Assembly (NCBI GenBank): GCA_964534955.1
Contig: CAZHRR010000070.1
Location: forward strand, 1-11,728
Direction: 5' to 3'
From: UBA2128 sp964534955
Lineage (GTDB): Bacteria; Fidelibacterota; Marinisomatia; Marinisomatales; UBA2128
DNA length: 11,728 nt
How positions within the stretch are numbered: the first letter of the stretch is position 1; each line of letters starts with the position of its first letter. The translations under genes and the position numbers were made by a program. Positions 6,429 to 11,728 of the stretch are shown piece by piece. Below the pieces are notes generated by a model. It was not told the origin of the DNA and ran no database searches. It worked only from the letters and a program-made list of their open reading frames with translations.

Positions 6429-6479
6429 ATGAAACCGAACCCATTTACACCAAGATCTGGACTATAGCCCAAAGTATTT
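6429..6479 (+). other. Detached N-terminus of the ATPase, ended by an in-frame amber codon
   Basis: An ATG at 6429 opens MKPNPFTPRSGL, then TAG at 6465-6467, then PKVF running directly into the ATPase frame at 6480 (VDRRHKIAFFKRVL). NPFTP...GL-x-PKVFVxR is the usual opening of this class of ATPase, so the TAG sits where a sense codon, probably GAG, CAG or AAG, would be expected. Seven other genes in this window end in TAG, which argues against genome-wide amber recoding. A nonsense mutation with re-initiation downstream, or a fresh pseudogene, fits better. Confidence 0.7.
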
Positions 6480-7583
6480 GTGGACAGACGCCACAAAATA
6501 GCGTTCTTCAAGAGAGTTCTTTCGGATTTGACCAGTAGAAAAGCAAATCATTATGTCATAATTGGCGAATGGGGGATTGGAAAGACATCATTATTCTCCT
6601 ACTTCAAGACAATGGCTCTGCAACAGGGATACATTGCTGCGCTCTTTTCACTGAGACACTTTTCTAAAGCAGACTCACATATGATGTTTACACAGCATAT
6701 TATTCAATCTATTCTAAGGGATATTCCAATACCTAGAAACCGCTTCGAAGATTTTAAGAGCCAGATTCAGGGGCTGGGAATCAATGTGCTCGGAAGTGGC
6801 TTGCAAATTCAGTTTTCTTCTGACTCTATCGCAAATCAAGACCCGCAGGTTCTTCTGGCACAGTCTTTAGAAACTCTCTGGTCAAATCTGTCTAAAGAAT
6901 ATGAGGCTGCAGTAGTCTTACTTGATGACGTTCAGAATTTACATGAGAAGCCCCAGGCGCTTACTATGCTGAAGAATGTTTTGTCAGATGCACACCTTAT
7001 GAAATCGTCGAGAGTTCTATTTGTCCTTAACTCTACCCCAGAAGGGTGGAAGCATTTCTTAGATAGAAATAATCCCATAGGACGGTATTTTATTCCCCGA
7101 AGAAGTATTGAACGTCTTAGTAAAGACGATACTTTTGCTTTAGTTTCTAAAACGCTAGGCAATACAGGTGTGTCTTTCCAAGACGAGATTTATGAGAATA
7201 TCTGGGATTATGCTGAGGGTCATCCTTTTGAAATCCAGTGTCTTGGAGAAGCACTCTACAATCTTGGCAAAAGCGGGAAAGTAGGTATAGGCGAGTGGGA
7301 TAGAGCACTACATAGCAGTCTTCTCGTGCTCGGTGATGCTGTGTTTGAAAGCTGGGTGAGTAAGGCGAGTAAGCGCGAATTAATAATACTGGGGGGATTA
7401 TCGCAATTTGCGCGCAACGCTTATGTTGCAGAAATTAAAACCCTTACAGATATTAGAGCTATTGGCAACATTAACGAATATTTGAGGCGTTTGGTGGAAA
7501 AGGGACTTATTGTAAATCCGTCTAGAGGGGAATATATGATAAAGGATGCACTGTTTAGAAAGTATGTACGGGAAATGTCGTAG
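6480..7583 (+). CDS. AAA/STAND-like P-loop ATPase with C-terminal winged helix, N-terminus truncated by a stop codon
   Basis: From the GTG at 6480 the product is 367 residues. The Walker A motif GEWGIGKTS is at 29-37, Walker B VVLLDDVQ at 145-152, a sensor-1-like strand RVLFVLNS at 178-185, and GHPFEIQCLG at 247-256, the small-helical-domain motif common in archaeal-type ATPases and STAND NTPases. Residues about 297-360 (ELIILGGLSQFA ... YLRRLVEKGLIVNPSRGEYMI) form a winged helix. Such proteins couple ATP binding to DNA binding or signalling, but this one has no specific known role. All catalytic motifs survive, although the first 17 residues are cut off by an amber codon upstream and the GTG has no Shine-Dalgarno. 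It is the only gene between the two copies of the 78-bp repeat. It may be a recent pseudogene or be made by re-initiation. Confidence 0.75.
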   Translation: MDRRHKIAFFKRVLSDLTSRKANHYVIIGEWGIGKTSLFSYFKTMALQQGYIAALFSLRHFSKADSHMMFTQHIIQSILRDIPIPRNRFEDFKSQIQGLGINVLGSGLQIQFSSDSIANQDPQVLLAQSLETLWSNLSKEYEAAVVLLDDVQNLHEKPQALTMLKNVLSDAHLMKSSRVLFVLNSTPEGWKHFLDRNNPIGRYFIPRRSIERLSKDDTFALVSKTLGNTGVSFQDEIYENIWDYAEGHPFEIQCLGEALYNLGKSGKVGIGEWDRALHSSLLVLGDAVFESWVSKASKRELIILGGLSQFARNAYVAEIKTLTDIRAIGNINEYLRRLVEKGLIVNPSRGEYMIKDALFRKYVREMS

Positions 7584-7588
7584 TGTTG

Positions 7589-7640
7589 AATCACAAAAGT
7601 CACAAAATTGTTGGCAAGATGTGATTACTGTGATTTTGTA
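7589..7640. repeat. Cluster of AATCACA / TGTGATT inverted motifs after the ATPase
   Basis: AATCACA at 7589-7595 faces TGTGATT at 7620-7626 and again at 7629-7635, and a related TCACAAAAT lies between. The inverted motifs could fold into a loose hairpin ending in TTTTGT, a weak terminator candidate, or bind a dimeric protein. The pattern is clear but its function is not. Confidence 0.35.
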
Positions 7641-7677
7641 GGGTGCAGCGAGGTGTTGGCTTAGAAACTTGAGGATA

Positions 7678-7755
7678 CAGAGAAAGCATCAAAACAGAAG
7701 CATATAAAAAAATGGATTTTTCCGGAATTGACGGATTTCATTTTGATGGGGAGGA
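7678..7755 (+). repeat. 78-bp direct repeat, copy B
   Basis: It matches 6091-6168 at 76 of 78 positions, offset by 1587 bp. Homology begins abruptly at CAGAGAAAGC; the preceding bases (7640-7677) do not resemble the charged-protein gene. Confidence 0.9.
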
Positions 7756-7762
7756 GTTTTGA
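7679..7762 (+). pseudogene. 3' remnant of a second copy of the charged-protein gene
   Basis: In frame it reads RESIKTEAYKKMDFSG followed by IDGFHFDGEEF and TGA (7760-7762). It has one conservative change (V to I) and a final Phe in place of Trp compared with the intact gene. The frame and stop are kept but no start or upstream part is present. It is either the tail of a lost tandem paralogue or a gene-end duplicated by insertion of the ATPase segment. Confidence 0.75.
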
Positions 7763-8044
7763 TTGATGATTTTCGATTGTGCGAAGTATCCTGTGGGATA
7801 ATTAACGATTGATAATTGACGATTGGGTGTGTATGTCCTGAAGGACTACGGATAAACAAATACACTAAAAAGATACCAGCACTAAAAAAGATAATTATTG
7901 ACTTAGGGAATATCATTCACTACTCTCAAAGAGTGTTTTTCACTATTTATTTTATTTTTAGGAGTGTATATGAGAAATAATTTAAGGATTGAAATTAAAT
8001 CCACGATTGATTTTACACCGGTTTATCAAAAAAACCTGCATTTC
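7763..8044. other. AT-rich stretch, possible CRISPR leader, with a vestigial gene start
   Basis: No gene is supported. The stretch holds a short near-repeat (ACGATTGATAATTGACGATT, 7804-7823), a TTGACT box near 7898, and a small hairpin ACTCT-CAA-AGAGT (7922-7934) followed by GTTTTT. AGGAG (7961-7965) lies just before ATG at 7970, which opens MRNNLRIEIKSTIDFTPVYQK and then runs into the CRISPR repeats, so it may be the 5' end of a disrupted gene. Being AT-rich and on the leader side of the repeats it could also act as the array leader. Confidence 0.4.
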
Positions 8045-8133
8045 GTGTTCCCCGCAGACGCGGGGATGAACCGAAACTGGAACAGCGGTACTTCCGGTAT
8101 AAGGAGTGTTCCCCGCAAACGCGGGGTGAACTG
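8045..8133 (+). CRISPR. Minimal type I-E-like CRISPR array: two repeats and one 32-nt spacer
   Basis: Repeat 1 (8045-8073) is 29 nt: GTGTTCCCCGC, then AGA, then CGCGGGGATGAACCG, the classical type I-E repeat with its palindromic stem. The spacer (8074-8105) is exactly 32 nt and the period is 61 nt, both standard for I-E. Repeat 2 (8106-8133) is 28 nt, missing one A in GGGG(A)TGAAC and ending CTG rather than CCG, as expected of the degenerate leader-distal repeat. This puts the leader to the left. No third repeat and no cas gene is in the window, so this is an orphan or relic array. Any function would need a Cascade system elsewhere in the genome. Confidence 0.88.
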
Positions 8134-8161
8134 TAACTTTGTTATGAGAAAAGCCAGGTTG

Positions 8162-8183
8162 CTCCGTCCCTTCGGGGGCGGAG
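8162..8183. repeat. Stable hairpin with UUCG tetraloop
   Basis: CTCCGTCCC (8162-8170) pairs with GGGGCGGAG (8175-8183) over 9 bp with one G-T pair, closed by a C-TTCG-G tetraloop, an exceptionally stable RNA loop. No T-run follows, so it is not a standard intrinsic terminator. It lies 28 nt after the CRISPR array and could end the array transcript or be a REP-like element. Confidence 0.6.
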
Positions 8184-8294
8184 AGGATTGAAGCTTACTG
8201 CCCCCAACTCCCATTTCTTGTGCGTAGCACCCTGTGGGCAATCCTAATCTCTCTTTTCCTTATTCCTGCGTGAATTAACGGATTAAACATATAT
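8184..8294. other. Non-coding stretch between the hairpin and the DUF4143 promoter
   Basis: I see no gene, RNA or clear repeat in these 111 bases. Composition shifts from mixed to AT-rich toward the promoter. Confidence 0.4.
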
Positions 8295-8341
8295 AACACT
8301 ACAAGAATAATCTTGACTATACATGTAGTATTGTGTAATAT
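8295..8341 (+). promoter_or_regulatory. Strong promoter with an inverted repeat ahead of the DUF4143 ATPase gene
   Basis: TTGACT (8313-8318) and TAATAT (8336-8341) are separated by exactly 17 bp. AACACTACA (8295-8303) and TGTAGTATT (8324-8332) form an inverted repeat matching at 8 of 9 positions, one arm upstream of the -35 and one in the spacer, a good layout for a repressor site. The ribosome binding site AGAGGA follows at 8354-8359. Confidence 0.6.
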
Positions 8342-8368
8342 TTAGTCACATTAAAGAGGATTGTTATT

Positions 8369-9619
8369 ATGACATTTCAAAGAGAAATTGAACCGGAATT
8401 GATCGAGAATCTGCCGAATCGGAGGGCGTTGTTCATATTAGGGGCAAGGCAAACCGGTAAAACGACATTGTTGAATAGGATTCGAGATCAAATACAAGAT
8501 GAAAAAACTCTGTATTTCGATTTGGAAAGACAAAATTCAATTGAGTTATTTAAGCAGGGCATAGACCGTTTCATTAAATATTTAGATGACCAGGGCGTTT
8601 CAGAATCGGAAAGGGTTGTTATATTCATAGATGAAATCCAATATCTTGAGGAGTTTTCCAATTTTATAAAATTGGCAGTTGATCACTATTTCCATAGGAT
8701 AAAACTCATTGTTTCCGGATCATCTGCGGCACAAATAAAATATCAATTCAGGGATTCTTTAGTCGGGCGGAAATTCATTTTTAAATTGCATCCACTTACA
8801 TTCAGAGAATTTGTTGTTTTTAAAAATGAATCAAGAATTTCTGAACTCCTGGGTTCAAATTACCATGAAGCTGACATAAAGGTTCTGTTACGAACATTCG
8901 GGGATAGAATGAATGAATTGTATCAGGAATTTATTTTATTTGGCGGTTATCCCGAAGTTGTATTAGCACAATCTGAATTGTCGAAAAAGAGAATCCTTGA
9001 AGAAATCATGCAAACATACATTCTGAAGGATATTCGCAATCTCTTTACGATAGAAAAGATTAATAAGTTCAACCATTTGATACGCGTTTTGGCATTACAA
9101 TCAGGGAATTTATTCAATCGAGAAAATATCAGTAACGAAATCAAATTAAATTTGAGAACCTTGGATCGTTACATTCAGGTTTTGGAAGATACATATTTAA
9201 TCCAGCCGGTAAAACCATTGTTCAGGAATAAACCAAAAGAATTGAAAAAAATGCCAAAAATATTCCTAATTGATAGTGGGTTGAGGAATTCTCTAATGAA
9301 TAATTTTATCGATATTGAAAATAGAGTAGATGCAGGTGAACTATTGGAATCGGCTGTTTTTTCAGCACTATGGAAAACAACCGGCACATTAGATGAATTA
9401 TACTTTTGGAGAACAACAGGAGGAAAGGAAGTAGATTTTATTTTGCAGCGGGGTACGGAGTATATACCTTTTGAGGTGAAAGTCAAATACGGCAAACCAA
9501 ATCATTTGATATATTTCGGGGAATTATATTCTTGTAAAAAATTGAATATGGTTTACCTGAAGAAATCGAATAAGATTCTCCCCAATAAAATTACACTCTT
9601 ACCTGTCTGGGCAATATAG
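8369..9619 (+). CDS. AAA ATPase with C-terminal DUF4143 domain
   Basis: The 416-residue protein has the standard layout of this family. An N-terminal AAA domain (about 1-200) carries Walker A GARQTGKT (25-32), Walker B VVIFIDE (83-89) and a sensor strand LIVSGSSA (113-120). FGGYPEVV (191-198) and a winged-helix region (about 245-285) follow. A C-terminal DUF4143 domain has a PD-(D/E)xK nuclease-like triad: E324 or E327 in GELLESAV, D356 in GKEVDFIL and E369/K371 in PFEVKVK. The family is widespread and multi-copy in many bacteria and archaea, but its cellular role is not established; mobile or defence-related functions have been suggested. The ATG follows AGAGGA by 9 nt. It stands alone with its own promoter and is notably AT-rich beside the flanking metabolic genes. 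The frame looks intact. Confidence 0.9.
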   Translation: MTFQREIEPELIENLPNRRALFILGARQTGKTTLLNRIRDQIQDEKTLYFDLERQNSIELFKQGIDRFIKYLDDQGVSESERVVIFIDEIQYLEEFSNFIKLAVDHYFHRIKLIVSGSSAAQIKYQFRDSLVGRKFIFKLHPLTFREFVVFKNESRISELLGSNYHEADIKVLLRTFGDRMNELYQEFILFGGYPEVVLAQSELSKKRILEEIMQTYILKDIRNLFTIEKINKFNHLIRVLALQSGNLFNRENISNEIKLNLRTLDRYIQVLEDTYLIQPVKPLFRNKPKELKKMPKIFLIDSGLRNSLMNNFIDIENRVDAGELLESAVFSALWKTTGTLDELYFWRTTGGKEVDFILQRGTEYIPFEVKVKYGKPNHLIYFGELYSCKKLNMVYLKKSNKILPNKITLLPVWAI

Positions 9620-9660
9620 GTCTTGTTCAGGCAGATTATCATTAAGGCATACCGAACCCG

Positions 9661-9686
9661 TCCTTCGTAGCGTCAGCGTAGAAGGA
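9661..9686. repeat. REP-like palindrome between convergent genes
   Basis: TCCTTC (9661-9666) and GAAGGA (9681-9686) enclose a core with a second small stem (AGC/GCG). The core TCGTAGCGTCAGCG (9665-9678) recurs at 10199-10212 with one change, within a different outer stem. It sits between the convergent stops of the DUF4143 and RpiB-type genes and may serve as a bidirectional terminator or a dispersed repeat. Confidence 0.6.
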
Positions 9687-9697
9687 TTCTGCAGTAG

Positions 9698-10144
9698 TTA
9701 GTCCCGCCCGGCATCCATCCGCCGGATTCGCTCGATCTGCTTCAGGTTCCACTCGTCATCGCTGAATGGGGTAGAAAACCACGCATCAAGGATATCCATC
9801 AGGAGAGATTCTGAAGTGGCTTGCAGACTTAACACCAATACGTTGGCGTGATTCCAGATGCGGGCTCCCTTGACCGTTTCAGCATCCCGGCAGAGGGCAG
9901 CCCGGATTCCCTTGACCTTGTTGGCAGCGATGGAAGCGCCCGTCCCCGTCCAGCACATGACAATACCTTCATTTGCTTTGCCGCTGGCTACCAACTCAGC
10001 AGCCTTGCGTGTAACCTCTGGCCAGTCGGCCGATTCACCCGTAGTTGGACCGAAATACATTATTTTGTGTCCTCGCTTTTCTAATTCTTCTAACAGGACA
10101 TCGACAAGGTGAGTCCGTTCATCGGTACTGACTGCAATCTTCAT
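9698..10144 (-). CDS. RpiB/LacA/LacB family sugar-phosphate isomerase
   Basis: The 148-residue length and fold match ribose-5-phosphate isomerase B, which interconverts ribose 5-phosphate and ribulose 5-phosphate in the pentose phosphate pathway. The catalytic Cys64 lies in IVMCWTGTGASIAANKVKGIR, the family signature. Differences from classical RpiB are visible: the N-terminal DH motif is DE (8-9), and the REHNDAN segment carrying the ring-opening His is RIWNHAN, with Trp97 at that position and a His two residues later. CWTGTG-type members form a recognised subgroup whose substrates may be other aldose or ketose phosphates, so ribose 5-phosphate should not be assumed. The gene stands alone on the - strand, convergent with the DUF4143 gene and divergent from hypA. 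No clear Shine-Dalgarno precedes the ATG. Confidence 0.85.
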   Translation of the reverse strand: MKIAVSTDERTHLVDVLLEELEKRGHKIMYFGPTTGESADWPEVTRKAAELVASGKANEGIVMCWTGTGASIAANKVKGIRAALCRDAETVKGARIWNHANVLVLSLQATSESLLMDILDAWFSTPFSDDEWNLKQIERIRRMDAGRD

Positions 10145-10190
10145 GACAAGAATTTAAGTCGTTGAGTTACAGCTACCAACCTGTCCTTCG

Positions 10191-10220
10191 CCTGTCTGTC
10201 GTAGCGCCAGCGCAGACAGG
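10191..10220. repeat. REP-like palindrome between the RpiB-type gene and hypA
   Basis: CCTGTCTG (10191-10198) pairs perfectly with CAGACAGG (10213-10220). The loop TCGTAGCGCCAGCG (10199-10212) is nearly the core of the palindrome at 9661-9686. Conserved core with different outer stems points to a dispersed repeat family in this genome. Confidence 0.65.
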
Positions 10221-10376
10221 TAATGCAATGTAGAAGGATCACCAGCTACCACTCTTTTAATTTACGATTTTTTATACCACTCACCAGTTACCATCCTACC
10301 AGTCACCTCTGTTTTTCTCCTTGACTTTGACCAATCTTCCTTGAACTTTCCAGTGATTATACAGAAGGAAATCGCC
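10221..10376. other. Divergent spacer upstream of hypA
   Basis: The stretch is pyrimidine-rich with several near-copies of ACCAGYYACC (for example around 10285-10310), a degenerate short-repeat tract. TTGACT at 10321 and TTGAAC at 10341 are possible -35 boxes but no well spaced -10 box follows, so I do not call a promoter. GAAGGAA (10364-10370) is the hypA ribosome binding site. Confidence 0.4.
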
Positions 10377-10727
10377 ATGCATGAATTGTCCATCGCTATG
10401 AATATACTGGATATTGTAGAGGAGCACATATCCAGCGAGGAGTCTCCCGGAATCGTGAACCGCATCTTGCTTCATGTAGGGGAATTTTCCGGTGTTATGG
10501 AGGATGCGCTGGAGTTTAATTTTGAAGTAGCCAAGAAGGGAACCGTAGCTGATCAGGCGAAACTTGAGATTGAGACTATCGAGAGCAAAGGCAGTTGCGG
10601 GGAATGCCGGAACGAGTTCAGGGTTCAAGCGTTTGTTCCGGCCTGTCCAGTCTGCGGTAGTTACAATGTGGAGATTACCGCCGGCCGGGAGCTGCAGATT
10701 AAAGAGATATATCTCGAAGATGAATAA
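10377..10727 (+). CDS. hypA: Hydrogenase maturation nickel metallochaperone HypA
   Basis: The 116-residue product is a standard HypA, which with HypB delivers Ni2+ to the large subunit of [NiFe]-hydrogenase, and to urease in some bacteria. It begins MHELSIA, where the N-terminal amine and His2 bind nickel. The zinc site is the pair C74-x2-C77 (CGEC) and C90-x2-C93 (CPVC), followed by the conserved tail ITAGRELQIKEIYLE. The start at 10377 is fixed by the MHE motif and by AAGGAA just upstream; an in-frame ATG at 10341 would mask His2 and is rejected. The gene is followed by hypB after a 364-nt spacer, unusually long for this pair. Confidence 0.95.
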   Translation: MHELSIAMNILDIVEEHISSEESPGIVNRILLHVGEFSGVMEDALEFNFEVAKKGTVADQAKLEIETIESKGSCGECRNEFRVQAFVPACPVCGSYNVEITAGRELQIKEIYLEDE

Positions 10728-11079
10728 GAGAATCCTTTGATAAACCTCTTGAACAAATTAAAAAAGTTTAAAATTCACCTGTCCACAGGGCACACACAGT
10801 GTCCTCCGTACAGCCTCCTTCGTAGATCCTGCGGACTTTTCGTTGGAAAACTTGCCCATAGCGCCCCCGCCTGCCTGCCAGCCCTCCCCGCCTTATCTTT
10901 CGGGCAGGCTGACAGGTCGGGGGCAGGCTGGCTCCCGACAGAATGGAAGGGCGGGCAAAGTCGGGCAGGCCGCCTTAATCAGGCAAATATTAATTCTTTT
11001 ATCTTCACACATGAGGTTTATCAAAGGATTCTAAGAGCAATTAATGCTCTTTACCCCAGATTCGTGGTAAATTTACCTC
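10728..11079. other. Long hypA-hypB spacer with GC-rich repeat cluster
   Basis: No gene is supported. Positions about 10861-10975 are very GC-rich and built of related units: GGGCAGGCTG at 10902-10911 and again at 10921-10930, CGGGCAGGC near 10962, and inverted forms CTGCCTGCC and GCCAGCC (10877-10883), the latter pairing with GGCTGGC (10926-10932). The open frame across it (10737-11099) is low in complexity and resembles no protein. Further on, AAGAGCA (11033-11039) and TGCTCTT (11045-11051) form a 7-bp hairpin. Confidence 0.5.
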
Positions 11080-11086
11080 AGGAGGA
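11050..11086 (+). promoter_or_regulatory. Palindrome and strong ribosome binding site before hypB
   Basis: GGTAAATTTACC (11066-11077) is a perfect 12-bp palindrome, and its half TTTACC also occurs at 11050-11055. It lies 2 nt before AGGAGG (11080-11085), the ribosome binding site for the ATG at 11092. The repeated arms allow alternative hairpins next to the binding site or a dimeric repressor site; regulation is inferred only. Confidence 0.4.
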
Positions 11087-11091
11087 AAATA

Positions 11092-11728
11092 ATGTGTGAC
11101 ACATGTGGTTGCGGTCAGCCTGAAGAGGAAGTAACTATCAGAAAACCGCACGAGACTATGGAAGAGCATCACCATCATGACCATGAGCATGGCCACGATC
11201 ATCCCCACGGACACGATCATAAACCAGAACGTGTACTGCAGGTGGAACAGGATATTTTGTCCAAGAATAATCTATTGGCGGAACGCAACAGGGGCTATAT
11301 GGAAGCTAAGGGGATTCTGGCATTGAATCTGGTCAGTTCTCCCGGTTCGGGAAAGACGACCCTGCTGGAGAAGACGGTAGCATCTCTAAAGGAGCAGTTG
11401 AACATCAGCGTAGTAGAAGGAGATCAACAGTCCTTGCGGGATGCCGAGCGGATTGACGCCACAGGAGTACCTGTCGTGCAGGTTAACACCGGCACCGGCT
11501 GTCATCTGGATGCATCTATGGTGAAACGAGCTATGGACGAACTTTTATTGGAGCAGGATTCGGTCCTCTTTATTGAAAATGTGGGGAACCTTGTATGTCC
11601 AGCTCTCTTTGATCTGGGAGAGTCGGCTCGAGTCGTTATTGTCAGTGTTACCGAAGGTGAGGACAAGCCGCAAAAATATCCGTTTATGTTCAACAGTTCT
11701 GATGTATGCGTGATAAACAAGATTGACT
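11092..11728 (+). CDS. hypB: Hydrogenase/urease nickel incorporation GTPase HypB (3' end outside the window)
   Basis: The first 212 codons are present and the gene runs off the right edge. HypB is a SIMIBI-class GTPase that works with HypA to insert nickel into [NiFe]-hydrogenase. The N-terminal MCDTCGCG supplies the high-affinity CxxCGC nickel site. A His-rich stretch (26-43, with 11 His residues) is a nickel-storage segment. The P-loop SSPGSGKTT is at 82-90, EGD at 109-111, and the metal-binding residues of the G domain are C137, H138 (TGCHLDA) and C169 (NLVCPA). NKID at 209-212 is the guanine-specificity motif. AGGAGG at 11080-11085 precedes the ATG by 6 nt. Both nickel sites and a His-rich tail make this the storage-competent form of HypB. 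Confidence 0.96.
   Translation, partial: MCDTCGCGQPEEEVTIRKPHETMEEHHHHDHEHGHDHPHGHDHKPERVLQVEQDILSKNNLLAERNRGYMEAKGILALNLVSSPGSGKTTLLEKTVASLKEQLNISVVEGDQQSLRDAERIDATGVPVVQVNTGTGCHLDASMVKRAMDELLLEQDSVLFIENVGNLVCPALFDLGESARVVIVSVTEGEDKPQKYPFMFNSSDVCVINKID

Noticed and set aside
6429..6482. Genome-wide amber recoding (such as pyrrolysine) to explain the TAG in the ATPase
   Set aside because: Seven genes in the window terminate properly at TAG, so TAG is read as stop here.
7964..8191. 75-residue frame over the CRISPR repeats (and the - strand frame at 8026-8241)
   Set aside because: The reading frames pass through the palindromic repeats, giving the typical meaningless repeat-derived peptides; only the first part of the + frame might be a real gene start.
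10321..10362. TTGACT/TTGAAC boxes as a hypA promoter
   Set aside because: No -10 box occurs at a workable distance from either, and no sigma-54 type GG-GC pair is present.
10737..11099. 120-residue frame between hypA and hypB
   Set aside because: It is built from GC-rich repeats and resembles no protein; it also overlaps the hypB start signal.

Overview
The window looks like a chromosomal segment of an uncultivated, probably Gram-negative bacterium. Promoters are of the TTGACA/TATAAT kind and ribosome binding sites are ordinary. I cannot assign a taxon from sequence alone. By eye the metabolic genes at both ends have balanced base composition, while the middle (about 3.4 to 9.6 kb) is clearly AT-richer. 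The middle carries toxin-antitoxin, phage-like, ATPase and CRISPR material and reads as an accessory island.

Left end (1-3430): an AT-rich promoter drives an Lrp/AsnC regulator, an FAD oxidoreductase of the L-2-hydroxyglutarate oxidase type and a type I glutamine synthetase (glnA). All three are closely spaced on the + strand, which points to one nitrogen/2-oxoglutarate operon. Directly behind the glnA stop, in another frame, lies the C-terminal end of a different, eukaryotic-type (GSII) glutamine synthetase: a gene remnant that ordinary ORF calling would miss.

Island (about 3431-9620): a promoter with repeated AGTGTT/AACACT half-sites precedes a two-gene HEPN/MNT toxin-antitoxin pair whose MNT partner is fused to an XRE DNA-binding domain. 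Next come a broken ORF6N gene, an intact ORF6N gene with a perfect 12-bp inverted repeat in its coding sequence, and an uncharacterised charged 207-residue protein. The last 78 bp of that gene recur 1587 bp downstream, so the two copies bracket a segment with one AAA-type ATPase gene. The natural N-terminus of that ATPase is cut off by an in-frame amber codon. After it come a minimal orphan type I-E CRISPR array (two repeats, one 32-nt spacer, no cas genes in view), a stable UUCG-type hairpin, and a DUF4143 family ATPase with its own strong promoter.

Right end (9620-11728): an RpiB/LacA-type sugar-phosphate isomerase on the - strand, then hypA and the start of hypB (cut by the window edge) on the + strand. 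The last two are nickel-insertion factors for [NiFe]-hydrogenase. Spacers here hold REP-like palindromes with a shared core, and a GC-rich repeat cluster lies between hypA and hypB.

The points most worth following up are the 78-bp duplication around the amber-interrupted ATPase, the GSII remnant behind glnA, the orphan CRISPR, and the ORF6N plus charged-protein pair beside the toxin-antitoxin genes.
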